A stretch of DNA of 64,000 nt, taken from Flavobacterium sp. CS20 (GTDB taxonomy: Bacteria > Bacteroidota > Bacteroidia > Flavobacteriales > Flavobacteriaceae). The stretch's first letter is position 1. Every line of letters begins with the position of its first letter. The stretch lies in NCBI RefSeq assembly GCF_018080005.1, contig NZ_CP073015.1:1178001-1242000 (forward strand), in the 5' to 3' direction. Positions 31,382-41,299 of this stretch are shown piece by piece. Under the pieces are notes generated by a model, which was given only the letters and a program-made list of their open reading frames with translations, was not told the DNA's origin and made no database searches. The position numbers and the translations under genes were made by a program.

Positions 31382-31821
31382 GGGTCACTTGGTTCTTGAC
31401 CCCAAATATCAACTACTCGCATTCTAGTTGCACCTTGAGTTGCTGAAGCAGGAATAGTAATCGAACCATCAGTCTGAATAGAACCTGTTGTACTTGTGAA
31501 AACAACTTCTGTATCATCAAAAGTCTGATTTGAATTAAAGTCTATCCAAATCTTAACATGCTGATTTCCATATCCATGAACGATTTGAAAATTATAAGCT
31601 ATACCAGCTAATAAATCAATTTCTAAAGTTGCATCAGCTGTAAAGTCGCCATAACTATTGGCTGAACAGCCTGAGCTTAGATGACTAAACCCTGCATTGG
31701 GTATTGTAAAATCATCTATTTCATCATCAACACACCCTACTGAAATAGTTGGTGTGCAGTATTGTGCATTGATTTGCCAGCACGTTACGAGCAAACCGAA
31801 CAATAGTATAATTTTTTTCAT
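31288..31821 (-). pseudogene. giant T9SS gene C, N-terminal fragment with signal peptide and GEVEDY domain
   Basis: The signal peptide is the same as in gene B (MKKIILLFGLLVTCWQINAQ), and a different GEVEDY-type domain follows (KIWIDFNSNQTFDDTEVVF..., ...GETHDYTV). The frame is correct up to ~31372, where a G run reads gggg. One more G would join it to the 1003-residue second fragment (SGTG-GETHDYTVN). The last ~28 residues of this frame are therefore not real. Confidence 0.82.
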
Positions 31822-32081
31822 CAGTTAAATGTTTTTTAATTAGGCGTTGAATTTATGAAAAAATTAATTAAAAAAAAACTTCATAATTATTTTAACATAA
31901 TTTATTTTTTTTAACAACATTCATTGATTTAATGGTATCTTTTCTATTAAAATTTCTAAGCATATCACACAAAATAGTTTTAGATTGAAACTCTAATGTC
32001 TAAGAAATATCTCATATTTGATTAATTTTTAGGCCGTAATTTTTTTAAAAAAATAGATATTTGTTGCCAAAATTAAAACTA
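31822..32081. other. divergent intergenic region between gene C and endonuclease I
   Basis: This 260-bp AT-rich region separates two divergent genes, so both promoters should lie here. The first ~40 bp next to gene C match the leader of gene B (23113-23157), showing that the B/C duplication includes the 5' untranslated region. I see no RNA gene or clear hairpin. Confidence 0.5.
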
Positions 32082-33212
32082 ATGTCAAAACACATCTTAT
32101 TAACGATACTAATACTTAATTTTTCACTTTTTAATAGCTATTCTCAAGCTCCTCAAGGATACTACTCAAGTGCTCAAGGGCTTACTGGGTTTCAGTTAAA
32201 AACTGCACTCAAAAATATAATTGATGATATTGATGATAGTGGTGGTCTTCCCTTTCACACGCCACAACAATATTCAGATTTATGGAATGCCTATGCTAAT
32301 ACTAATAGTGGTTTTGTTGACAATTATACCAATTTTGATAATGATGGGTTTTTGTTAGACATCTATTCAGAAAATCCAAATGGTATAGATCCATATAATC
32401 ATAGTTTATTGGTAGATCAATGTGGTAATTTTAATGCTGAAGGCGTGTGTTATAACAGGGAACATCTCTTACCTCAATCTTTATTTAATCAACAACTTCC
32501 AATGCGAAGTGATTTTCATTCCACTTTTCCAACTGACGGTCAGGTTAATGGGTATCGCGGGAATCTTCCTTATGGAGAGGTTAGTAACCCGAATTTAACA
32601 ACACTTAACGGTTCTAAACGTGGTCCTAATGTCTTTCCTGGATATAATGGAAATGTATTTGAACCTCTTGATGAGTTTAAAGGTGATATCGCAAGAGCTT
32701 TATTATATTTTGCTGTTAGATATGAAGATGAGATTAACACCTCTGGCTGGGCTGATGCTAATGATAATATATTGAATTCAGACTCTAATCAATTTTATGA
32801 TGATTGGTATATCGATTTACTATTAAGTTGGCATATCATTGACCCTGTGTCTCAAGAAGAATTAGATCGAAACGAAAATGGATTTAACTTTCAGAATAAC
32901 CGAAATCCTTTTATAGACAACCCAACTTATGTACAAGCTATTTGGGATGAAAACTTTAGTGCAGATGAATTTCAATCTTTAAAAATCTCTGTCTATCCAA
33001 ACCCCGTAAGAAGTCAGTTTTTAAATATTGACTCCAAAGGTATTTCAAATCTAAAATTTGAAGTTTATAATATTTTTGGTCAACCTATTTTAAAAGGAAT
33101 AACATCTGAGAGCAATCATAAAATTTCAGTTCAACAATGGCTTTCTGGAGTTTATATCATTAATTTAAAATACCATAATTTAAATAAAACTATTAAAATC
33201 ATTTTACCTTAA
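32082..33212 (+). CDS. secreted endonuclease I family nuclease with T9SS tail
   Basis: The preferred ATG start at 32082 gives a 376-residue protein with a signal peptide (HILLTILILNFSLFNSYSQ). An upstream TTG at 32061 would add seven charged residues before it. The central domain matches endonuclease I / extracellular nucleases: the NREHLLPQSLF motif (residues ~125-135) holds the catalytic His, followed by DFHSTFPTDGQVNGYRGNLPYG. The last ~80 residues form a type A T9SS tail (VYPNPVRSQFLNID...). It should be exported and degrade DNA or RNA outside the cell. It stands alone on the plus strand, divergent from gene C. Confidence 0.88.
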   Translation: MSKHILLTILILNFSLFNSYSQAPQGYYSSAQGLTGFQLKTALKNIIDDIDDSGGLPFHTPQQYSDLWNAYANTNSGFVDNYTNFDNDGFLLDIYSENPNGIDPYNHSLLVDQCGNFNAEGVCYNREHLLPQSLFNQQLPMRSDFHSTFPTDGQVNGYRGNLPYGEVSNPNLTTLNGSKRGPNVFPGYNGNVFEPLDEFKGDIARALLYFAVRYEDEINTSGWADANDNILNSDSNQFYDDWYIDLLLSWHIIDPVSQEELDRNENGFNFQNNRNPFIDNPTYVQAIWDENFSADEFQSLKISVYPNPVRSQFLNIDSKGISNLKFEVYNIFGQPILKGITSESNHKISVQQWLSGVYIINLKYHNLNKTIKIILP

Positions 33213-33313
33213 TTAGGGTATATTTGATGCAATTAATGTTAAAAGTTAAAATAAAGCTAAACCATTACTTCCTTTAAGTTTTCCTTGATTAAATCATAAC
33301 TTTGTATAAAAAA

Positions 33314-34363
33314 ATGCCAACTACAATAAAAGCTTATGGTGCAGAATTTTCTGATGCACCGCTAAAAGAATTAGAAATTAAACGAAGGGAACTAAATCCT
33401 AAAGATGTTAAAATAAAGATTGAATACTGTGGCGTTTGTCATAGCGATATTCACACCGTTAGAAATGATTGGGGTGGCAGTAAATATCCAGTCGTTCCGT
33501 GTCACGAAATCATAGGAACAGTAGAAGCCATTGGCGATGATGTGAAAGACTTTAAAGTCGGACAAACCGTTGGCGTTGGATGTATGGTTGATTCGTGCAG
33601 AACTTGTCCGTCTTGTCAAGACGATTTAGAACAATATTGTGAACAAGGCTCAGTCGGCACTTATAATGGCAATGATAAACATCTGGGCGGACACACATTT
33701 GGTGGTTACTCTCAACAAATTGTTGTTGACGAACATTTTGTTTTGAATATTCCTGAAAATTTAGATATCAAAGCAACCGCTCCTTTATTGTGTGCTGGCA
33801 TCACAACTTGGTCACCTTTAAGCCATTGGAATGTCAAAAGAGGTGATAAAGTCGGTGTTGTTGGTCTTGGTGGTTTAGGTCACATGGGGATTAAATTTGC
33901 TAATGCTCTTGGTGCACACGTGGTGATGATTACCCGTTCCAAAGATAAAGCACAAGATGCTAAGGATTTAGGAGCTCACGAAGTTTTAATTTCCACTGAT
34001 GACAAACAAATGCAGGAACATGCCAATAGTTTTGATTTTCTATTGAACACAATTCCTGTCAAGCACGATATGAACCCTTATCTCGGTTTGCTCAAACGCG
34101 ATAAAACTATGGTTTTGGTCGGTGCAATTGAACCTCTTGAACCACTGCACGGTGCATCTTTAATTCTAAACAGAAAACGTGTTGCTGGCTCCTTGATTGG
34201 AGGCATTAAAGAAACTCAAGAAATGTTAGATTTTTGTGGCAAACACAATATCACTTGTGATGTAGAGATGATCAATATACAAAACATCAATGAAGCTTAT
34301 GATAGGGTGACGAGTTCGGATGTAAAATATCGTTTTGTAATTGATATGGAGAGTTTGAAGTAA
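33314..34363 (+). CDS. zinc-dependent NAD(P) alcohol dehydrogenase (CAD/YahK type)
   Basis: This ~349-residue medium-chain dehydrogenase begins at ATG 33314, in frame with a less likely TTG at 33302. It has the catalytic zinc ligands in CGVCHSD and in PCHE, the four structural-zinc cysteines in CRTCPSCQDDLEQYC, and a Rossmann motif (GVVGLGGLGHMG). This fits the cinnamyl-alcohol dehydrogenase/YahK aldehyde reductases, usually NADPH-dependent. Its stop codon lies within the target duplication of the downstream MITE copy. Confidence 0.9.
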   Translation: MPTTIKAYGAEFSDAPLKELEIKRRELNPKDVKIKIEYCGVCHSDIHTVRNDWGGSKYPVVPCHEIIGTVEAIGDDVKDFKVGQTVGVGCMVDSCRTCPSCQDDLEQYCEQGSVGTYNGNDKHLGGHTFGGYSQQIVVDEHFVLNIPENLDIKATAPLLCAGITTWSPLSHWNVKRGDKVGVVGLGGLGHMGIKFANALGAHVVMITRSKDKAQDAKDLGAHEVLISTDDKQMQEHANSFDFLLNTIPVKHDMNPYLGLLKRDKTMVLVGAIEPLEPLHGASLILNRKRVAGSLIGGIKETQEMLDFCGKHNITCDVEMINIQNINEAYDRVTSSDVKYRFVIDMESLK

Positions 34364-34567
34364 CGTGACTTCGATATAAATTCCAATAAAATATATTCAT
34401 ATAAAATACAGATATTTAATCATTTGTCATGTCAATAAAGCGGAGCATGAGCGACGAGACATCTCAGTAGGATGAGATTTCTCCTCATTCTTCGTTCGAA
34501 ATGACAAAATTTGCTTACAAAAAGATGTAATTATATGATTTACAGATTTCAATAAATCGAACTCACG
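34364..34567. mobile_element. MITE-like element, copy 2 (inverted relative to copy 1)
   Basis: This 204-bp element has terminal inverted repeats (CGTGACTTCGATATAAA at the left; CGTGAGTTCGATTTATT read in from the right). The 9-bp sequence ttgaagtaa stands on both sides (34355-34363 and 34568-34576), a perfect target-site duplication that includes the stop codon of the dehydrogenase. It matches copy 1 along its whole length in inverted orientation and has a ~15-bp extra piece near its left end. It has no coding capacity. Confidence 0.82.
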
Positions 34568-34602
34568 TTGAAGTAAGTATTAGTCTTCCCTTTTAACTCC
34601 AA

Positions 34603-34638
34603 AAAAACCCAGCTGTAATGTAATAAGCTGGTTTTTTT
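34603..34638 (+). terminator. rho-independent terminator
   Basis: CCAGCT and AGCTGG arms (34609-34631), extended by an A run and a seven-base T run, make a plausible terminator. It presumably served the dehydrogenase before the MITE separated the two. Confidence 0.75.
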
Positions 34639-34671
34639 ATAATTTTTCATTAGTGTCCGATAAAATATTTT

Positions 34672-34705
34672 AAAGTGGGATTTCCAATACAGGATTTCCC
34701 ACTTT
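34672..34705. terminator. hairpin inside the left end of the IS element
   Basis: AAAGTGGGA and TCCCACTTT arms plus an inner TCC/GGA stem lie between the left inverted repeat and the transposase start and are followed by a T run. Such a structure could stop transcription entering from outside or block read-in translation, limiting transposase expression. Confidence 0.6.
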
Positions 34706-34739
34706 TTTATATCTTCATCTTTCGCAAAAAAAAAGAGAT

Positions 34740-35939
34740 ATGAACAAAAGTAAAAATTTCAGCGGTCAACCCATTATCAAACAGGTTTTAAATTTTATTT
34801 TACCCAACGATGTTTATCGGACAGCCGAAAAGCATAACAGCGACAGATACACTAAAAAGTTCACTACTTATGAGCATTTAGTTACTATGATTTTCACTGT
34901 CATTAGTGGTTGTAGCTCGCTTCGTGAAGTATCGAGTATTATGCTTGCTTGTGAAGGAAAAATCAACCATTTGGGGCTAAAAGATTTCCCAAAGCGAAGC
35001 ACATTATCTGACGCCAACAGGAGAAGAAGCTCATCAGTATTTGCTGATATTTACCATTTACTCTATAAACGTTACCACCGATTTTTGTCGGACAGCAGAA
35101 CTTATGAACCAGCTGTAAAAGACCTTAAAATTGTTGATTCATCAACTATAACACTCTTTAGTGACATTCTTAAAGGTGTAGGTAGAAACTCACTCAACGG
35201 CAAAAAGAAAGGTGGTATCAAGATGCACACTATGATAAATGCTATGGAAGATGTGCCCTGTCTGATAAAGTTCTCAAATGCCGCAACCCATGACCATACC
35301 TTTTTAAAGGATCTTGAACTCAAGAAAGGTTCTTATGTCGTCTTTGATAAAGGTTATGTGGATTATAAACAATACCAAAAATGGACCTTAGAGAATATTT
35401 ACTTTGTGACCAGACAAAAAGACAATGCCCGTTATACAAGCCTTGAAGAGTTTGATATTCCCGACACGGTAGATGATGCTGTCCTAAAGGACGAAAAAAT
35501 AGAACTCAAAGACAATGACGGTAAGCCATTTTACCTTAGAAGAATAGCTTTTTGGTACGATAAACACCAAAAAGTTTATGAGTTCATTACCAACAATTAT
35601 GAACTTCAGGCAGATAAAATTGCCGAGATCTACAAGAACAGGTGGCAAATCGAGACTATGTTCAAACGCCTTAAACAAAACTTCCCGCTAAAGTATTTTC
35701 TTGGAGATAATCAAAATGCCATCGAGATACAGATATGGGTCAGCTTAATCATACAACTAATAATGCTTGTCATTCAGAGAAAAGCAGAAAGAAAATGGGC
35801 ATATTCTAATATGATGTCCGTGATACGATATCATTTAATGACCTATATTGATTTGTTCAAATTCCTTAAAAATCCAGAAGCAAAATGGGAAGATATTACA
35901 ACAAAAAATATAGGTCAATTAAGCCTTTTTGACCCATAA
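34740..35939 (+). CDS. IS4-family DDE transposase
   Basis: This 399-residue transposase has an N-terminal DUF4372-like region (to ~80) and a DDE catalytic core. The first Asp is in KIVDSSTITLF, the second in VVFDKGYVDY, and the Glu in the YREK-type signature IYKNRWQIETMFKRLKQ. The insertion domain is beta-rich, as in IS4 relatives. The frame is intact and between perfect inverted repeats, so the element may be active. Confidence 0.92.
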   Translation: MNKSKNFSGQPIIKQVLNFILPNDVYRTAEKHNSDRYTKKFTTYEHLVTMIFTVISGCSSLREVSSIMLACEGKINHLGLKDFPKRSTLSDANRRRSSSVFADIYHLLYKRYHRFLSDSRTYEPAVKDLKIVDSSTITLFSDILKGVGRNSLNGKKKGGIKMHTMINAMEDVPCLIKFSNAATHDHTFLKDLELKKGSYVVFDKGYVDYKQYQKWTLENIYFVTRQKDNARYTSLEEFDIPDTVDDAVLKDEKIELKDNDGKPFYLRRIAFWYDKHQKVYEFITNNYELQADKIAEIYKNRWQIETMFKRLKQNFPLKYFLGDNQNAIEIQIWVSLIIQLIMLVIQRKAERKWAYSNMMSVIRYHLMTYIDLFKFLKNPEAKWEDITTKNIGQLSLFDP

Positions 35940-36053
35940 GGAGGTTCTATTTTTAAAATACTAAAGCTACACAGTGAAATTAGGCGATACAAAAGATTTT
36001 TTTAGTAATTTAGATTTTTATCGGACAACAATGATAATTTTTATTAAAGTAAC

Positions 36054-37637
36054 TTATCGCTTCAACGTAAAATGTGATTTAAAAGTGCTTGGACTACCTG
36101 TTGTAGGTTCTATAAACTCTACTCTAAACCAATAATCCTGTGATGGCATGGCTTTGCCGTTAAATGTTCCGTCCCAACCTATTCCGCCAGGACTGAGTTG
36201 TTTGAGCAATTTGCCATAGCGGTCAAATATATAAATTTTTGCGTTAGGTTGATTAGATAATCCTGTGATATTCCATGTTTCGTTAAAACCATCTTGATTG
36301 GGTGTGAAAAATGGTGGGAAATCTATCGTTGCAAAACTCACTTGTTGCTCTCCACAACCGCCTTCTTCTCTGCCTCTTATTATATGTGTGCCTGGGGTTA
36401 CAGCGTTAAATACCAAGGTGGTTTGTCCTGGCTCTAAACTGATCCATTCTCCATCATCTAACTGGAATTCAAAATTGCCATTACCAACTATATTGCTGAC
36501 CTCTACCACATAACTTTGACTAAATGATGCCGATAACACTGTGACTTCAAAACTCGGTGGATTGCTCTCTATGATTTCTGCACTGCTTGTGCCTACACAA
36601 CCTGTGGCGTTGTTGGTTACAGTCACGGTGTAAACGCCTGGCTGATCTGCTTCTATACTCGGTGTGGTATCTGGCAATGCTGTGCCTTCAAAAGTCCATT
36701 CAAAACTGAAGTTTGCACTGTCTAATCCTGTATCGATTATTGGTGGTGAGTCTGCATTCTCTATCAATTCACCGTCTTGTCCTATACAAACTATCGCACC
36801 ATCAAATCCACTGATATCTACATTGGGTAAGGCATTGACTATGATATCAAAACTTAAAAAACGACTCGACTCACACAAGGTTTGCGTATTGACCACTTCG
36901 GCTATGATTGTCTGTGGCGTTTGACTGGTTTGATAATTCGTTGGGTCGTCTATTGGTGTGGCATTATTAAAGTTCATCATGCCTTCATAATACACTACCA
37001 TTGTATTGGCTGGTGAACTTGGATTAACCGCTACATCTTGTTGGGTTAAATCTATCGTGGCTACACCAGATGCACCTACGGCATCGGCACAAACCACAAT
37101 GTCATCTGGGTTGGTATTGGCTATAGCTGGTCTTGGCTGGATTTGCATTTCTACTTGACCGATTCCTGCCGTATTAAAACAGTCTGTTGTGGTGTTTTCT
37201 ACTCGTATAAATAATATTTCTCCATCGCTAGCTTGATAGCCTGCTGATATTTCATTCACTCCATCTTCGGCATCTTGCTCCGTTAAGTGATAGCTCACTG
37301 TAAAATCTTCTATGCTTTGACCTGGCGTGATATTGGGGTCTAAAAGTGGGATGATGACATCACTGTCGCCATTCGTTAAATCCCAAAGGTTGTCCGTGAT
37401 GTCCTGAGTCGAAAATATAGTCGCTACACCTGGATTGGTATCGTCGTCCTCACACAAAGTGTAAGCAAAAGGATTGCCGTTTGGATTGAGCACTGGAGCA
37501 CGATGCACCACAATCTCAAAGGGAACTATCACAAAACAGAAGTTACCCGCAACGGCATTGTCCACCCTCGCATAAATGATTTGTGTATTGGTCGGATTGC
37601 CATTGGCATCGGTTTCGTTTAAACTGGGATCATTCAC
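36054..37637 (-). pseudogene. giant adhesin gene D, C-terminal fragment with T9SS type B tail
   Basis: This 527-residue fragment holds the last two or three of the ~100-residue repeats, an Ig/PKD-like domain (GAIVCIGQDGELIENAD..., FSFEWTFEGTALPD...), another beta domain and the gliding-motility-associated CHU_C-type tail (FFTPNQDGFNETWNITGL..., ending HFTLKR). That tail is the T9SS type B sorting signal. The frame is open upstream to ~37655, where one base is missing relative to the preceding fragment (AENEDAE then DLITTPDAYVNDPS). Confidence 0.85.
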
Positions 37638-37657
37638 GTAAGCATCGGGTGTGGTGA

Positions 37658-40600
37658 TTAGGTCTCTGCATCTTCATTTTCTGCACCACTTTCGTTGAGA
37701 TAATAACTGATACTGACATTTTCTGATCCAGCTATCAGGTTTCCGCTTTGGGTTAAATCAAATGGTTCTGCGGCTACACCATCATTGTTATCATCGCAGG
37801 CTTCTAATCTCAGAGCATCGGGGTCGGTCTCACTTGGACTTGGCAATGGCAACACGCTGATGGTCATAATTACCGTATCAAAGCATTGATTTTCTGTAGC
37901 TGTATCAACGACTTTGATGAAAATACTTTGCGGTTGACTCGTGTTGGTATAGTCCGTCGGATCAGTTATCGGGTTGTCATTGTCTAAATCGGCTTGACTT
38001 TCATAATAGGTGAATTGTAAGTTGGCTGGAACTACCGTTTGTCCGACTATCTCTGCCTCTTTGACCGTTAAATCAAAACTAATCTGTGGAAATGGATTTT
38101 GATTAGCATCATCATCACAAACTTCTAACACACTTGGTGCGGTAATGGCTGGTAATGGTTCTACCGTTAGTGTAAAACTATTATTGGTATCATCTGTAAA
38201 GTCAAATAAGTCAACACAGCCGGTTGCTGTGTTTTCTATACGCACATATATAATCTGTGGGTTGGTGATATTGGTGTAATTACTCGGTACGGCTATGGCA
38301 TTGATGCCATCCTCGGCGTCTTGTTGGGTCTCGTGATAGGTGATTTGTATGTTTGTCGGGTCTTGATTGCCGAGAGCTTCTGGAGTGTTTTGGGTTAAAT
38401 CAAAACTCGCAAAGCCATTTGCAGTCTCATCATCACAGCGTGTTAAGTCTTCTAAGTTTTGTATTTCTGGACTGGGGATTACAATCAAATCTAATGGACG
38501 TGTATCATAACAACCTGTACCATCATCGCCGTTTGGTCCTGTGTTTTCCGCTCTGACATAAAGGGTTTGTTGGTTGGGGTTGTTTGTTCCAAAAGGCTGT
38601 GTGGTGTCTATCGGATTGACTCCTAAGTCGGCATCGGCTTGGGTCAAGTGAAAAGTAATTGTTACCTCAGGTTCATTGTTTAGAATATCTGCAATAGCGG
38701 CATCTAAATCAAATTCTGCAAAGCCGTCATTGTCGGGGTCACAAACCTCTAAAGGTTCTAAAGTTGGAGCTAAACTCGGCACAGGATTAACCACCAAAGT
38801 TAAAGTGGTAAAGTCTTCGCAACTTGTTGTCTGACTGGTTACCTTCACCTCTATCGTTTGGGGATTTATAAGGTTGACATAACTGTCTATTGGTGTTATC
38901 GGGTTGTTATTGGCTAAATCAGTTGGGGTTTCAAAAAACTCTACGTTTAGCTCATTATTGCCTTGGGTGATTTCATCTATCTTATCATTCAAATCAAAGG
39001 TGGCGATTTCATCGCTTAAATCTCCGCCTGTTTCATCATCACAAACGGCTAAGGGTTCGGGGTTGATAATCTCTGGTAATGGCAGGACTTCTATATCAAA
39101 AGGCTCGATATTATAGCAATTTTGGGCATTGCTCGTGTCGGTTACCCGTACCCAAATGGTTTGTGGACTACTCGTGTTTTGATAGTTCGTCGGTTGGGCT
39201 ATTTCATTTTGATCAGTCTCGGCATCAGTTTCATTCAAGTGGTATGTGATGTCTAAGTTTGTTGGGTCTAAACTGCCTAAGACTTCGGGCTCTATTTGTG
39301 TTAAATCAAAAAATAAAAAGCCGTCTGTATTGTCATCGCATACCGATAGAGGATCTTCTATTGGTGTCAGTATTGGACTATCGACTACTTGCAACTCAAA
39401 ACTGCTGACCAAGCTACAACTGTTGTTGATGTCTTCGGTTCTAAAATAGATTGTTTGAACACTTTCTACCACATTAGAATAAGGCGAACTCAAGGCTCCA
39501 ACGTTATTTTCAGCATCTGATTGGGTTAAATGATAACTGACTTGAACATCAGGGTTGGCTAAACTTATCACATCGTCTTGACTGCTTAAATCAAAGTTGT
39601 TGAAAAAGCCGTCGTTGTCATCGTCGCATTCTACGATGTTTGGTGGGGTTAGGTTCACTGGGGCAGAATCGGTTACCGATATCTCAAAACTCGCTATTTC
39701 AAAACAGTTTGTTGGATCGCCAATGTTCTGCACTCTAACCCATATGGTCTGTGGGTTGCTGGTGTTAGGGTAAGCCGTGGGATCTGGAATGGGGTTTGAC
39801 CCGCCATTGGCGTCGGCTTGGGTTTCGTGGTAACTCACAGAATGCGTCGTGGTGTCTTGGTTAGGTCCTAGTACCACAAAATTGTTTTCTGTGAGGTTGA
39901 AAGTGGCTGTACCTGTGCCACTACCGTCGTCGCATAAACCTAAATCGTCGGGTTGTAATATCTCTACATCAAAGATTTCAATGGTAAAACTGTCGGTAGA
40001 AAAACAATCTGAGCTGTTGATGTTTTCGGCTCTGATAAATATCGTTTCTTGATTGTTTGCAGGTTGGTAGTTGGCAGGATCTGGTATGGGATTGTCTCCT
40101 ATATCGGCTTCGGCTTGGGTGTTGTGATAGGTGAGTTGGGTTTCTGCTGGGTTTGATATGCCTAAACTACTCACATTGTTTTCGGTTAAATCAAAAGTTT
40201 GGGTTAGGGTGAAATCGCCGCATTCTTCTAAAGCAATGGTCTGAATAATTTGAGGTTGTTGAATTACTATTAAGTCAAAACTAGCAACTTCAAAGCAATC
40301 TGGATTATCTTGATTTTCTACACGTGTCCAAATGGTTTGAGGGTTAGACAAATTAGTATAGCTTGCTGAATTAGTTATTGCACTTGCTCCAGCTACAGCA
40401 TCAGATTGAGACTCATAAAAAGTAGCGTCAAAATTGGGATTATTTGTTAACACATCTGAACCAACTATATCTAAGTTAAATATTGAAGTTCCGTTACTAG
40501 ACGATTCACAATTTTGTAGATCCTCAAGTTGGCTAGGTAATTGGGGTAAATTATTGATTGTGAGTGATAAATTAGTAAATGCTTCGCAACCTGTAATTTG

Positions 40601-41299
40601 ACTAGTCACTTTAACTTCTAATGTTTGAGGGTTTGATGTATTGACATAACTATCAATTGGTGAAATAGGATTGTTATTATCAATATCTGACTGGCTTTCA
40701 AAAAATAAAACATCTAAATCATTATTAGATTGAGTGATTTCATCTATTTTTTGACTTAAATCGAATGTGGCGGTTTCATCGCTTAAATCACCATCAAAAG
40801 TATTAATACATACACTAAGTGGTTCAGGGTCTGATATATCATCTTCTAAAACTGAGCAACCTTCTTCATTAACAACAATCAAATAGTCTTCAACTTCACC
40901 ATTAGGTGCATTCCCAAAAGCTGTACCAGCCGATAATTCATCAGTACTCAATCTTAATCTTAAAAATTTATTTTCAATTGTTGAGTTAAAATTAGATGGG
41001 ACATTAAATGTTAAAGGATAAGTTGCAAATCCGGAATTAGCAGGTATAGTTAATAATTGGGATTTTTCATCTGTATCTGCAATAAAATCTCCATCATCAT
41101 TCCAGTCTATAAAACCATAGCTAAAAACTGTTTCATTCTCATTATTAGTCACACCAACATCAACTGTAAAAGTTCCACCAGCTGTAGGAGATGTGTATAA
41201 AAACAAAGAAATAGCATCCTCTTCATCACCGTCACCAGTAGCGTCTGCTGTGGGTTGATTAGTGAGTTCATCACTTGGTAGAATCGATCCAAAGTACAC
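37658..41299 (-). pseudogene. giant adhesin gene D, central fragment with ~11 tandem ~100-residue repeats
   Basis: This 1213-residue open stretch begins with a GEVEDY-type domain (FIDWNDDGDFIADTDEK..., NAPNGEVEDYLIVV). It then carries about eleven repeats, each with a 'PLxVCDDDxDGFxxFDLTQ' start, a 'ITYHxTQADAExGxNPI' middle and a 'YTNTSNPQTIWVRVENxxTxC' end; two more follow in the C-terminal fragment. This array is characteristic of large flavobacterial T9SS surface proteins. The Cys and acidic residues suggest disulphide and Ca2+ stabilisation. Single-base losses break the frame at both ends. Confidence 0.85.

Larger units (their letters stand above)
34654..36027 (+). mobile_element. complete IS4-family insertion sequence (1374 bp)
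   Basis: Perfect 12-bp terminal inverted repeats (TGTCCGATAAAA) bound the element, and it holds one intact transposase gene. I see no convincing target duplication in the immediate flanks. The right end lies 27 bp beyond the stop codon of the giant adhesin gene, and the left end follows a terminator, so no gene is interrupted. Confidence 0.85.

Noticed and set aside
34641..36040. A target-site duplication for the IS element
   Set aside because: The bases next to the two inverted repeats (cattag and acaatg) do not match, and the loose similarity of AT-rich stretches nearby is not positioned as a duplication.
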